Of a DNA stretch of 64,000 nt, positions 45,764-54,210 are shown piece by piece (within the stretch, counting starts at the first letter, position 1; the number at the start of each line of letters is the position of its first letter). The stretch comes from Betaproteobacteria bacterium (GTDB lineage Bacteria > Pseudomonadota > Gammaproteobacteria > Burkholderiales > UBA6910): assembly GCA_016183615.1 (NCBI GenBank), contig JACPEG010000049.1, forward strand, positions 1-64,000, given 5' to 3'. The translations under genes and the position numbers were made by a program. A model generated the notes under the pieces. It had not been told where the DNA came from. It was given only the letters and a program-made list of their open reading frames with translations, and searched no databases.

Positions 45764-45805
45764 TGTCAAAATTGTTTATTCTACGATTGTTTGACCACAA
45801 ATAAC
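45764..45805. promoter_or_regulatory. MarR-type operators in the marR / ligase divergent region
   Basis: ATTGTTTGACCACAAATAAC (45786-45805) matches ATTGTTTGACATCAAACAAT at 16 of 20 positions. Next to it TGTCAAAATTGTTTA (45764-45778) holds two further half-sites. The position, 15-55 bp ahead of marR and about 115-150 bp ahead of the ligase gene, fits autoregulation plus control of the divergent operon. Confidence 0.75.
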
Positions 45806-45917
45806 GCATAGTTTAGGCTTTTCCGTGCCACCAATTATAGGCCATGCAAATCATCGGCGGCGAGGCCCGCGAGATGCGAAAACCTAGAAGGGCGGTTCTC
45901 TTGGGGACGGGAGGGGG

Positions 45918-47402
45918 ATGAGTTCCGTGAACGCGGCGCAGGCGCTGGTTTCGGTGGGCGAGGACGGGCGCACCGCGCTCGCCTGCGGCGACGAGCGCTT
46001 GAGCTACGGCGCCCTGCGGGAGACGGTGGCCCGCGCCGGCGGCGCCTGGCGCGGGCTGGGGCTCCTGCCCGGCGGGCGCGTCATGGTATTTGCCCCCGAC
46101 AGCATCGAATGGGTGGTGGCCTACCTGGGGGCGATGTGGATGGGGGGCGTGCCGATCGGCGTCAACTCCCGCCTCAACCCCCGGGACCTGCCGCCCCTCA
46201 TCGCCGAGAGCGAAATCCGATACGTGTGGTGCGAGGCGGACGCCGGTCCCGCGATCGCCCAGGCCACAAGCGGACTTCCGGTGAGGCCCCGGGTGCTGGT
46301 TCCGGGAGGGGCGCTGGGATGCGAAGACTGGCGGCAGATCCTGGCCCATGCCCCGAAACCGGACGCGGTACGGCGGGACCCGGAGGACATCGGCTTCTGG
46401 ATCGGGACCTCCGGAACCACCGGGTTGCCCAAGGCGGTGATTCACGCCCAGCGGGCGGCGAAGCCGTGCGACGCGTTTGCCCGGGGCGTCCTGGGCCTGA
46501 CCCGCGATGACCGGCTCTATGCCACGTCCAAGCTGTTCTTTGCCTACGCGCTCGCCAACAGCCTGTTCGCCGGGCTGCGGCTCGGCGCCACGGTGATCCT
46601 GGACCGCGACTGGCCCACCCCGGAGCGGGTCCTGGAGAACGTGAAAAGGCATCGCCCCACCGCGCTGTTCAGTGTGCCCACGCTCTACCGCCAGATGCTC
46701 CAGAAGCAGGTGGCGGCAGAGATTGCCGCCCTCGGCATAAGGCATTACGTGTCGGCGGGAGAGGCGCTTCCGGCGCCGGTGCGCTCGGCCTGGGCGGAGG
46801 CCACGGGAAAGCAGCCGGTAAGCGGCTATGGCACGACCGAGACGCTGTGCCTGATGCTGTACTGCCCCGACGCCAGCCGCAGATTGCGTCCCACGCCGCT
46901 CACGGAGGTGCGCTATGACGAGGGCCACGAGAGCGGGGTGCCCCAGCGCATCCGGGTGCGCCATCCGGCAGTGGCGAAAGGCTACTGGAAGCGGCCGAAA
47001 GACGAGACGGAGGGATTCGCCGAGGGCTGGTTTTTGCCGGGGGACATGTTCCTGCGCAACGACGACGGGACCCTGGACTTCGCGGGGCGCACCGACGACA
47101 TGCTCAAGGTCTCGGGCCAATGGGTGAGCACGCTGGCGGTGGAGCAGGCGCTGCTGGAAGCCTGTGGCGACGCGGTGGCCGAGCTGGGTGCGGTGGGGGT
47201 GCAGGACGCGGACGGGCTCTCCGCGGTGGGCCTGTGCGTGGTGGCCGCGCCGGGGCGGGAGCAGGATGCGAAAGCGCGCCTCGAGTCGGGCATCGAGAAG
47301 CTGCCGAAATTCAAGCGACCGCGGGTAATCCGCTGGATACAGACCCTGCCGCGCACGCCGACCGGCAAACTCCAGCGACGCAAGCTGCAGGAGCTGATAT
47401 GA
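45918..47402 (+). CDS. Benzoate-CoA ligase-family enzyme (copy 2)
   Basis: A 494-residue adenylate-forming ligase, clearly paralogous to 35097-36644 along its length (SVNAAQALVSVGEDGRTALACGDERLSY). WIGTSGTTGLPKAVIH, RLYATSKLFFAYALANSLFAGLRLGATVILD, ALFSVPTLYRQML, YGTTETLCLMLYC and FAGRTDDMLKVSGQWVST are the family motifs, with PRTPTGKLQRRKLQ holding the C-terminal catalytic Lys. GGGGACGGGAGGGGG precedes the ATG. It is the first gene of a run with a thioesterase and a TRAP transporter and is divergent from marR, so it likely activates the acid that the TRAP system imports. Confidence 0.87.
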   Translation: MSSVNAAQALVSVGEDGRTALACGDERLSYGALRETVARAGGAWRGLGLLPGGRVMVFAPDSIEWVVAYLGAMWMGGVPIGVNSRLNPRDLPPLIAESEIRYVWCEADAGPAIAQATSGLPVRPRVLVPGGALGCEDWRQILAHAPKPDAVRRDPEDIGFWIGTSGTTGLPKAVIHAQRAAKPCDAFARGVLGLTRDDRLYATSKLFFAYALANSLFAGLRLGATVILDRDWPTPERVLENVKRHRPTALFSVPTLYRQMLQKQVAAEIAALGIRHYVSAGEALPAPVRSAWAEATGKQPVSGYGTTETLCLMLYCPDASRRLRPTPLTEVRYDEGHESGVPQRIRVRHPAVAKGYWKRPKDETEGFAEGWFLPGDMFLRNDDGTLDFAGRTDDMLKVSGQWVSTLAVEQALLEACGDAVAELGAVGVQDADGLSAVGLCVVAAPGREQDAKARLESGIEKLPKFKRPRVIRWIQTLPRTPTGKLQRRKLQELI

Positions 47403-47818
47403 GCGGAGGCCGCATATTCGAGCACACGATAACGGTGGGATGGGGCGACTGCGATCCCGCGGCCATCGTGTTCTATCCCAATTACTTCGCGTGGTTCGAC
47501 GAGGCCACCCATCTCATGTTCCGCCACGCCGGAATGCCCATGGATGCGGTGGAGAAGCGCTTCGGAGTGATTTTTCCGCTGGTGGAGGCCTCGGCCCGCT
47601 TTCTGCGTCCCAGCCGTTACGGCGAGGCCATCGCCTTCAAGACCACGGTGGAGGCCTGGCACGAAAAGCGGCTCACGGTGCTGCACCAGGGCTACCGGGA
47701 CGGGCACCTGCTCCTCGACGGGCGGGAGCTGCGGGTGTGCAGCCGGCCCCACCCCGAGGACCCGGTGCGCCTCCAATCGGTGCCTATTCCGAAAGAGATC
47801 GTCAAGGCTTTCAAATAG
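47399..47818 (+). CDS. 4-Hydroxybenzoyl-CoA thioesterase-family hotdog protein
   Basis: A 139-residue hotdog enzyme whose ATG overlaps the ligase stop codon (ATGA), so the two are translationally coupled. VGWGDCDPAAIVFYPNYFAWFDEATHLMF has the catalytic Asp and the YPNY motif of the Pseudomonas 4-hydroxybenzoyl-CoA thioesterase; ARFLRPSRYGE and IPKEIVKAFK follow. The canonical DPAG is DPAA here. A ligase and a thioesterase translated together form a futile cycle unless the thioesterase acts on a dead-end or stalled CoA ester, so a CoA-recycling safety valve is the likely role. Confidence 0.9.
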   Translation: MSGGRIFEHTITVGWGDCDPAAIVFYPNYFAWFDEATHLMFRHAGMPMDAVEKRFGVIFPLVEASARFLRPSRYGEAIAFKTTVEAWHEKRLTVLHQGYRDGHLLLDGRELRVCSRPHPEDPVRLQSVPIPKEIVKAFK

Positions 47819-47875
47819 CGGTCGGCAAGATTAAGCTTTGGCCGTTCGTCATGCATTTCAATCCGAGGAGAAATC

Positions 47876-48925
47876 ATGAAGTCCGATAAGCTGTTCGGGG
47901 GGATCGTTGTTCCGCTGTTGCTGGCCGCAGCGCTTTCGGCCACGGCGGGCGCCGCCACGGCCCAGGAGGTGACGCTGAAGGTGCACCATTTCCTGCCCCC
48001 GCCCTCCACCGCCCACGCGAAATTCATTACTCCCTGGTGCGACAAGATCAACAGGGAGTCGGGCGGCAAGCTCAAGTGCCAGATCTATCCGGCCATGCAG
48101 CTCGGCGGCACGCCGCCGCAGCTCTACGATCAGGCCCGGGACGGCGTGGCGGACATCGTGTGGACCCTGCCCGGCTACACCGCGGGCCGCTTCCCCAAGA
48201 CCGAGGTGTTCGAGCTGCCGTTCCTGATGACCACGGCCGAGGCCACCAGCAAGGCGGTCTGGGAATACGTACAGGGCAATTCGGCCGGCGAGTTCAAGGA
48301 CGTGAAGCCGCTGGCGTTCCACGTGCACGGCCCCGGCCACTTCTTCATGGTCAGGCAGCCGGTGAAGGGCATGGGCGACCTGAAGGGCCTCAAGGTGCGG
48401 GCGCCCACCCGCCTCACCAACAAGATGATCGCCGCCCTGGGAGCGACGCCGGTCGGCATGCCGGTGCCGCAGGTGCCGGAGGCCCTGTCCAAGGGCGTGA
48501 TCGACGGCGCCGTCGTGCCCTACGAAGTGGTGCCCGCCATCAAGGCCCACGAGCTCACCAGGTTCACGAGCGAAGGCGACCCCAGGTACCCGGGCCTCTA
48601 CACCACGGTGTTCATTTTTGCCATGAACAAGGCCAAGTACGACAGCCTGCCGGCGGACCTGAAGAAGGTGATCGACGCCAACAGCGGCATCGAGCTGTCG
48701 GCGTGGATCGGCAAGGTGTGGGACGAGGCCGACGGCCCGGCGCGGAAACTGGTGCAGGATCGCAACCCCATCAACCTGATCCCCGCCTCGGAGCTGGAGA
48801 AGTGGAGGAAGGCCACGGCCAACCTGGACGACGAGTGGATCAAGGAAGTGTCGGCCAAGGGCGCGGACGGCAGGAAGTTGCTGGAGACCGCGAAGGCGCT
48901 GATCGCCAAGCACGGCAAGAAGTAA
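47876..48925 (+). CDS. TRAP transporter substrate-binding protein, DctP family
   Basis: A 349-residue periplasmic protein with a signal peptide of about 29 residues ending ATAQ. LKVHHFLPPPSTAHAKFITPWCDKINRESGGKLKCQIYPAMQLGGTPPQLYDQARDGVADIVWTLPGYTAGRFPKTEVFELPF is the DctP start, and VRAPTRLTNKMIAALGATPVGMPVPQVPEALSKGVIDGAVVP carries the conserved Arg that binds the substrate carboxylate. GAGGAGAAATC precedes the ATG. It captures a carboxylic acid, probably aromatic or cyclic given the linked CoA ligase, for the DctQM permease. A terminator follows at once. Confidence 0.92.
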   Translation: MKSDKLFGGIVVPLLLAAALSATAGAATAQEVTLKVHHFLPPPSTAHAKFITPWCDKINRESGGKLKCQIYPAMQLGGTPPQLYDQARDGVADIVWTLPGYTAGRFPKTEVFELPFLMTTAEATSKAVWEYVQGNSAGEFKDVKPLAFHVHGPGHFFMVRQPVKGMGDLKGLKVRAPTRLTNKMIAALGATPVGMPVPQVPEALSKGVIDGAVVPYEVVPAIKAHELTRFTSEGDPRYPGLYTTVFIFAMNKAKYDSLPADLKKVIDANSGIELSAWIGKVWDEADGPARKLVQDRNPINLIPASELEKWRKATANLDDEWIKEVSAKGADGRKLLETAKALIAKHGKK

Positions 48926-48938
48926 TGCTCGATGCACC

Positions 48939-48968
48939 GCCGGCGGCGTCTGCCGCCGGCCTTTTTTT
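48939..48968 (+). terminator. Intrinsic terminator between DctP and DctQM genes
   Basis: GCCGGCGGC, loop GTCT, GCCGCCGGC, then CTTTTTTT. Nine perfect G-C-rich pairs and a T-tract make a strong hairpin inside the transporter operon. It would let the binding protein be made in excess over the membrane subunits. Confidence 0.88.
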
Positions 48969-48988
48969 GCCGCAAACCCGGGGGACTC

Positions 48989-49510
48989 GTGGCTGAGGGA
49001 GGAGGAGGGATCTACGTCCGGCCCGCCGACCGCATCGGACGGGGACTGGAAGCGGTCTGCCGCTGGCTGGCGCTCGCCGGCGGCATTGTGCTCGCCGCCC
49101 TCACGGTGATGGCGGTGGTGAGCATCCTCGGCCGCTGGCTCACCGGCAAGCCCATCAGCGGCGATTTCGAGCTGGTGCAGCTGGGCTGCGCCGTTGCGGT
49201 GAGCTGTTTTCTTCCCCACTGCCAGATGCGGCGCGGCCATGTGATTGTGGACTTTTTCACCCATGGCGCCGGGCCCCGCGCCAAGGCGCTGATGGACGGC
49301 ATCGGCGCGCTGCTGCTGGCGCTCTGCGCCGCGTTGATCAGTTGGCGCCTGGCGCTCGGCGGCATGGACTACCGCGCCACCGGCGAGGGCACCATGATCC
49401 TCGGTGTGCCCATCTGGTGGACCTTCGTGCCCATGGTGCCCGCCTTCGCGCTGCTGGCGCTGGCCGGGCTGTACACCTCGATCCGGGATTTCCGGGGGCT
49501 GGCCCGATGA
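48989..49510 (+). CDS. TRAP transporter small permease, DctQ family
   Basis: About 173 residues from GTG 48989, which has CCGGGGGAC before it; the ATG at 48932 is rejected because the segment after it is the terminator hairpin. Four membrane segments are visible: LALAGGIVLAALTVMAVVSILGRWL, FELVQLGCAVAVSCFLPHCQMRRGHVIVDFF, LMDGIGALLLALCAALISWRLALGG and WWTFVPMVPAFALLALAGLY. It is the small four-helix subunit of a TRAP system. Its stop overlaps the next ATG, so coupling to DctM is expected. Confidence 0.88.
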   Translation: MAEGGGGIYVRPADRIGRGLEAVCRWLALAGGIVLAALTVMAVVSILGRWLTGKPISGDFELVQLGCAVAVSCFLPHCQMRRGHVIVDFFTHGAGPRAKALMDGIGALLLALCAALISWRLALGGMDYRATGEGTMILGVPIWWTFVPMVPAFALLALAGLYTSIRDFRGLAR

Positions 49511-50829
49511 CCGGCGTGGCGCTGGGCGCGGCCATGCTGGCCGTGCTGCTGGTGCTGCTTGCTATCCGGATTCCCATCGCCATCGCCATGCTGGTCACGG
49601 GGATGGCGGGCTACGTGATCCTGGCGGGATGGGCGCCGCTGCTCAATTATTTCAAGACGGCGGCCTACGCCCGCTATTCCATTTACGATCTTTCGGTGGT
49701 GCCGCTGTTCCTGCTGATGGGCCAGTTCGCTTCCCGCGGCGGCCTCAGCCGCGCCCTGTTCGGCGCCGCCAACGCTCTCATCGGCCATCGCCGCGGCGGC
49801 ATCGCCATGGCGGCCATCGGCGCCTGCGCCGGATTCGGCGCCATCTGCGGCTCCTCGCTCGCCACCGCCGCCACCATGGGCCAGGTGGCGCTGCCGGAAC
49901 TGCGCCGCTTTAACTATTCGCCGGCCCTTGCCACCGGGGCGCTGGCGGCGGGCGGCACGCTGGGCATCCTGATTCCGCCTTCCATCGTGCTCGCCATCTA
50001 TGCCATTCTCACCCAGCAGAACATCGCTTCGATGTTCATCGCGGCCTTCGTTCCCGGCATTCTCGCCGCCCTCGGTTACATGCTGGCCATCGCGCTGTAT
50101 GTGCGGGTGTTCCCCGAAGCCGGGCCGGCGGGTCCCGACACCAGCGCGCGGGAAAAGCTGCAGGCCCTGATCGAGGTGTGGCCGGCGCTGGCGATTTTTC
50201 TGATTGTGATCGGCGGCATCTACGGCGGCATTTTCACTCCCACAGAGGCCGCGGCGGCGGGAACCCTGGCGACTGCGGCGCTGGCCCTGTTCAAGCGAAG
50301 TCTCGACTGGGGCGGATTCAGCCAGTGCGTCCTGGGGACGGCGGAGGCGACCGGGATGATTTTCCTCATCCTGCTGGGGGCGGATGTGCTGAACGTATTC
50401 CTCGCCCTCACCCAGATGCCGGCGGAGCTGGCGGGCTGGGTGGGGAAGAGCGGGTTCTCGCCCCTGACGGTGCTGTGGGTGATGGTCGCGATCTACCTGG
50501 TGCTCGGCTGCATCATGGACAGCCTGTCCATGATCCTGCTGACCATCCCGATTTTCTTTCCCATTGTGATGGGACTCGATTTTTTCGGGCTTGGCGCCAC
50601 GGAAAAGGCCATCTGGTTCGGCATTATCGCCCTCATGGTGGTGGAGATCGGGCTCATCACGCCGCCGGTGGGCATGAACGTGTACATCATCAACAGCCTG
50701 GCGAAGGACGTGCCCATGGCCGTGACCTTCCGCGGCGTGACTCCGTTTCTCATGGCCGACGCCGTGCGGATCACGCTTCTCCTCTACCTTCCCATCCTCT
50801 CGCTCTACCTGGTGCGGCTGCTGGCGTAG
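49507..50829 (+). CDS. TRAP transporter large permease, DctM family
   Basis: A 440-residue inner-membrane protein with about twelve hydrophobic segments. IAMAAIGACAGFGAICGSSLATAATMGQVALPELRRFNYSPALATGALAAGGTLGILIPPSIVLAIYAILT is the canonical DctM core, followed by GGIYGGIFTPTEAAAAGTLA and GLITPPVGMNVYII. ATG 49507 overlaps the DctQ stop as ATGA. It moves the acid delivered by the binding protein inward using the ion gradient. It ends at a block of REP-like repeats. Confidence 0.93.
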   Translation: MTGVALGAAMLAVLLVLLAIRIPIAIAMLVTGMAGYVILAGWAPLLNYFKTAAYARYSIYDLSVVPLFLLMGQFASRGGLSRALFGAANALIGHRRGGIAMAAIGACAGFGAICGSSLATAATMGQVALPELRRFNYSPALATGALAAGGTLGILIPPSIVLAIYAILTQQNIASMFIAAFVPGILAALGYMLAIALYVRVFPEAGPAGPDTSAREKLQALIEVWPALAIFLIVIGGIYGGIFTPTEAAAAGTLATAALALFKRSLDWGGFSQCVLGTAEATGMIFLILLGADVLNVFLALTQMPAELAGWVGKSGFSPLTVLWVMVAIYLVLGCIMDSLSMILLTIPIFFPIVMGLDFFGLGATEKAIWFGIIALMVVEIGLITPPVGMNVYIINSLAKDVPMAVTFRGVTPFLMADAVRITLLLYLPILSLYLVRLLA

Positions 50830-50941
50830 GAGGGGATTCATCCCCGACCCAGGTCGCGAATGAATTCGCTCCTACGAGGTGTTTGTAGGAGGGGATTCAT
50901 CCCCGACATTTCCGGCGTTCCCGAAAGATGCCGCGAATGAA
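50826..50941. repeat. Family-B REP-like repeat cluster
   Basis: GTAGGAGGGGATTCATCCCC (50826 and again about 50885), GTCGCGAATGAATTCGCTCC (about 50852) and a diverged CCGCGAATGAATTCACTCC (about 50931) alternate in orientation. The first unit overlaps the DctM stop codon TAG. The cluster lies between DctM and the KorA operator. Confidence 0.85.
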
Positions 50942-50973
50942 TTCACTCCTGCCGCATGGTTGCTTGATCACAA

Positions 50974-50993
50974 ATTGTTTGACATCAAACAAT
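50974..50993 (+). promoter_or_regulatory. Perfect palindromic MarR-type operator upstream of KorA
   Basis: ATTGTTTGACATCAAACAAT, identical in sequence and in orientation relative to its gene to the site before the AOR gene; the three upstream bases CAA are shared too. It lies 105 bp before the KorA ATG, compatible with overlap of the promoter. Confidence 0.9.
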
Positions 50994-51097
50994 CCTGCTG
51001 GTATGGTTATTCTCAGCACGCGGAGTCCGACAGGGCAACAACCATAAAGAATTTTCCCGCCGGCCGGACCCGAGACGCGTGGGGAGAGCAATCCATC

Positions 51098-52816
51098 ATG
51101 ACTGCCCAGACCGTATCCATCGCCCTCGCCGGCAGCGGCGGCGCGGGCGTGATCACCGCCGGCGCCATGCTGCTGGAGGCGGCGAGCCGCGCCGGCTGGT
51201 ACGCCTACATGACCCGCTCCTCGGGTCCCCAGATCCGGGGCGGGGAGGCGGCCGCGATGATGCGGCTTTCCACCGAACCGGTTGCGTCCCACGATGACTG
51301 CTTCCACCTGCTGGTGGCCATCGACTGGAACAATGTGGGGCGTTTCGCCGCCGAGCTTCCGCTGTCCGCGGGCAGCCTGGTGGTCTCCGATCCCGAGGAA
51401 GGCGAGGCCCCATCCCAGATCGGTGCCAGCGGCGCCCGGTCCGTAGCGCTGCCCATGAAAGAGCTGGCGAAGTCCATCCCCGGAGGACGTCCGAACATGG
51501 TGGCGCTCGGCGCCATCGCGGCGCTGATCGGGCTGCCCGAGGCGCCGCTCCTGGAAGTGCTGCAGAAGGTGCTCAAGCGCAAGGGCGAGGAGGCGATCCA
51601 GGCCAGCCTCGACGCCCTCCGCGCCGGCATGGCGGCAGCGAAGGATTATCCGGCAGTCCCGCGGCTTCCCGCGGCAGAGACCCGGCCCGGCACCCGCTGG
51701 AGCATCACCGGCAACGAAGCGGCGGGCCTGGGCGCGATCCGCGGCGGCGTGCGTTTCGTCGCCGCCTATCCCATCACGCCCGCTACCGACATGCTGGAAT
51801 GGATGGCGCCGGCCCTCGCCAAGGTGGGGGGCACCCTGGTGCAGGCAGAGGACGAGCTCGCCTCCATCAACCAGATCATCGGCGCTTCCTACGGCGGGGT
51901 GCCCTCGCTCACTGCCACTTCAGGCCCGGGGCTTTCGCTGATGACCGAGTCCATCGGCCTCGCCATTGCTTCCGAAACCCCCATCGTGGTGATGAACGTG
52001 ATGCGGGGCGGTCCTTCCACCGGCATTCCCACCAAGTCCGAGCAGTCGGACCTCAATATCGCCCTCTACGGCATGCACGGGGATGCGCCGCACCTCGTCC
52101 TCGCTCCCAATTCGGTTACCGACTGCCTGTTTACTACCCAGTGGGCGGTGCATCTGGCGGAAGCGCTGCAGACGGTCGCCATCGTGCTTTCGGACCAGGC
52201 CATGGGCCAGGCCCGGGCCGTGATCCCGCGCCCGGCAGAAGTGGCTTTCCTCGCCAAGCGGGAAAAACCGCAGCTTGCCGCGGAGCAGAACTACCAGCGC
52301 TATGCGGTCACCGCTTCCGGCGTTTCCCCCATGGCGATTCCCGGGATGCACGGGCTGCAATACACCGCCGACGGGCTCGAGCACAACGAAACCGGCACGC
52401 CGTCCTCCCATGTGGCGGACCACACCGCCCAGCTCGACAAGCGCCTGCGCAAGTTGACCGCCTACAACTATGGCGACCACTGGGCCGATGTCGAGGGGGA
52501 GGGCGAGACTGCCATCATCACCTGGGGCTCGTCCACCGGCCCGGCGCGGGAAGCGCTACGGCGTTACGAAGCCGGGGGCAAGCGCGCGAGGCTCGTTTCC
52601 ATCCGGCTGCTGTCGCCGGTGCAGCCGGAGAAGTTTGCCAGGGCGCTCGAGGGCGTGATCCGGGCGCTGGTGGTGGAGCAGAGCCACAGCGGCCAGTTCT
52701 ATCGTTATCTGCGCGCCCATTACGATCTGCCCAGGGACGTGAAAGCGCTGCACCGGCCAGGGCCGCTTCCGGTGCGGCCCGGTGACGTACTGGGGGAACT
52801 TGCCTCATGGAGCTAG
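51098..52816 (+). CDS. korA: 2-Oxoacid:ferredoxin oxidoreductase, fused gamma-alpha subunit
   Basis: A 572-residue protein, ATG 51098. Residues 1 to about 185 are the gamma domain (ALAGSGGAGVITAGAMLLEAASRAGWYAYMTRSSGPQIRGGEAAAMMRLS). From about 200 the alpha domain follows (GNEAAGLGAIRGGVRFVAAYPITPATDMLEW, then VQAEDELASINQIIGASYGG and TATSGPGLSLMTESIGLAIASETPIVVMNVMRGGPSTGIPTKSEQSDLN). This gamma-alpha fusion with a separate beta subunit is the KorAB form of 2-oxoglutarate:ferredoxin oxidoreductase, which in Thauera and Azoarcus supplies reduced ferredoxin for benzoyl-CoA reductase. Other 2-oxoacids cannot be excluded by sequence reading alone. Confidence 0.9.
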   Translation: MTAQTVSIALAGSGGAGVITAGAMLLEAASRAGWYAYMTRSSGPQIRGGEAAAMMRLSTEPVASHDDCFHLLVAIDWNNVGRFAAELPLSAGSLVVSDPEEGEAPSQIGASGARSVALPMKELAKSIPGGRPNMVALGAIAALIGLPEAPLLEVLQKVLKRKGEEAIQASLDALRAGMAAAKDYPAVPRLPAAETRPGTRWSITGNEAAGLGAIRGGVRFVAAYPITPATDMLEWMAPALAKVGGTLVQAEDELASINQIIGASYGGVPSLTATSGPGLSLMTESIGLAIASETPIVVMNVMRGGPSTGIPTKSEQSDLNIALYGMHGDAPHLVLAPNSVTDCLFTTQWAVHLAEALQTVAIVLSDQAMGQARAVIPRPAEVAFLAKREKPQLAAEQNYQRYAVTASGVSPMAIPGMHGLQYTADGLEHNETGTPSSHVADHTAQLDKRLRKLTAYNYGDHWADVEGEGETAIITWGSSTGPAREALRRYEAGGKRARLVSIRLLSPVQPEKFARALEGVIRALVVEQSHSGQFYRYLRAHYDLPRDVKALHRPGPLPVRPGDVLGELASWS

Positions 52817-53661
52817 GCATGGATACCCAGACCCAGGCTGCCCGATATTCGGCGAAGGACTACAAGTCGGCCATCAAGCCCATCTGGTGCCCGGGCTGCG
52901 GCGATTTCTCGGTGCTGTCGGCGCTGACCAAGGCGCTCGCCGAGTTGCAGCTGCCGCCGGGGCGGGTGGCGGTGGTGTCGGGCATCGGCTGCTCCTCCCG
53001 CATCCCCGCCTACACCAGCATGTACGGCTTCCACGGGGTACACGGGCGTGCGCTGCCCACGGCGATCGGCCTCAAGGTCGCGCGGCCGGATCTGACGGTG
53101 CTCGTGACCGGCGGCGACGGCGACGGGCTGTCCATCGGCGGCAATCATTTCCTGCACGCCTGCCGGCGCAACGTGGACGTGACCTACATCATCATGGACA
53201 ACCAGGTCTACGGCATGACCAAGGGCCAGGCCTCGCCCACCACCGCGCCGGACTGGGAAGGCAGCAAGCTCACGCCCGAGGGCACCGGCGTCAACCCGTT
53301 CCAGCCGCTGGCGATCGGCCTCGCGGCGGGCGCAAACTTTGTCGCCCGCTGCTTTACCGGCGATCCCAACAACGTGGCCGAGATCATCGTGGAGGCGATT
53401 CGCCATCCGGGCTTCTCGCTGGTGCAGGTGCTCTCGCCCTGCATTACTTTTCGTCCCGAGCAGAAGGACTGGAAGAGGCTGGTGCGCACGGCGCCGGTCG
53501 AATTCACCACCGACGCGGCCCGCGCCGCGCGCCGGCTCATGACCGATGACGGCTTCAACGTGGGCAAGGTTCTGTACAAGGGGAGCCGGGAGCCGTTCCG
53601 GCCCGATCTCGGGGGCAGCGGCGCCACGGTTGCCGATCTGGAGCGGCAGTTTCTGCGATGA
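52807..53661 (+). CDS. korB: 2-Oxoacid:ferredoxin oxidoreductase, beta (TPP) subunit
   Basis: A 284-residue protein starting at ATG 52807, overlapping the end of korA; ATG 52819 is an alternative. IKPIWCPGCGDFSVLSAL holds two cluster cysteines (C28, C31) and SGIGCSSRIPAY a third. TGGDGDGLSIGGNHFLHACRRNVDVTYIIMDNQVYGMTKGQASPT is the thiamine-diphosphate/Mg site of 2-oxoacid oxidoreductases. It catalyses decarboxylation and passes electrons to ferredoxin. The next gene overlaps its stop, and a ferredoxin gene follows 120 bp further on, forming an electron-delivery unit. Confidence 0.92.
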   Translation: MELGMDTQTQAARYSAKDYKSAIKPIWCPGCGDFSVLSALTKALAELQLPPGRVAVVSGIGCSSRIPAYTSMYGFHGVHGRALPTAIGLKVARPDLTVLVTGGDGDGLSIGGNHFLHACRRNVDVTYIIMDNQVYGMTKGQASPTTAPDWEGSKLTPEGTGVNPFQPLAIGLAAGANFVARCFTGDPNNVAEIIVEAIRHPGFSLVQVLSPCITFRPEQKDWKRLVRTAPVEFTTDAARAARRLMTDDGFNVGKVLYKGSREPFRPDLGGSGATVADLERQFLR

Positions 53662-54203
53662 TGACTCCCGTCAAGGCGCCCGGCAGGACCCGGGCGGCGA
53701 TCGATACGCCGGAAAACATGCTGGCCCACGCGCTTGCCATGGAGTCGGAGGCGGCGGAGCGCTACGCGGAGCTGGCGGACCAGATGGCGGTCCACAATAA
53801 CCAGGAAGTGGCTGCGCTGTTCCGGAAGCTCGGGGACATCGAGCGCCTGCATGCGGAAAACATCCGCCGCCAGGCGGCGGGCTACGAGCTGCCGCGGATA
53901 TCGCTCGGCGGCTATCGCTGGGGTTCCCGGGAAAGTCCCGAGGCGCTGGACCCGGGCGAGGTTCATTACCTCATCACGCCTCGCGAAGCGGTCAAGCTGG
54001 CGCTGCGCCACGAGCGGCAGGCGGCGGAGTTCTACGGCAGAATCGCCCGCGGTTCCGCCAGCCAGGAAGTGCGCAAGCTCGCAAAGGGATACGAGGAGGA
54101 GGAAAAGGAGCACGTGCGCCTGCTCACGGAATGGCTGAAGCGCTACCCGGAAACCGGGTGCGACCGGGACGACGATCCCGATCCGCCGATGGAGCAGGAA
54201 TGA
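53658..54203 (+). CDS. Ferritin-like (rubrerythrin-type) di-iron protein
   Basis: A 181-residue four-helix-bundle protein whose ATG overlaps the korB stop codon. Two di-iron motif helices stand out: NMLAHALAMESEAAERYAEL with FRKLGDIERLHAENIRR, and VKLALRHERQAAEFYGRI with KGYEEEEKEHVRLL. These give the E ... E-x-x-H pattern twice. It lacks the rubredoxin-like C-terminal Cys motifs of true rubrerythrin. Such proteins handle iron, or reduce peroxide or O2. Translational coupling to an O2-sensitive oxidoreductase suggests a protective or iron-supplying role (inference). Confidence 0.8.
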   Translation: MMTPVKAPGRTRAAIDTPENMLAHALAMESEAAERYAELADQMAVHNNQEVAALFRKLGDIERLHAENIRRQAAGYELPRISLGGYRWGSRESPEALDPGEVHYLITPREAVKLALRHERQAAEFYGRIARGSASQEVRKLAKGYEEEEKEHVRLLTEWLKRYPETGCDRDDDPDPPMEQE

Positions 54204-54210
54204 GCCGCGC

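Noticed and set aside
45750-45809. Longer N-terminus for the MarR regulator
   Set aside because: The extra 20 codons run through the operator-like palindromes and are not MarR-like; ATG 45749 leaves the operators upstream.
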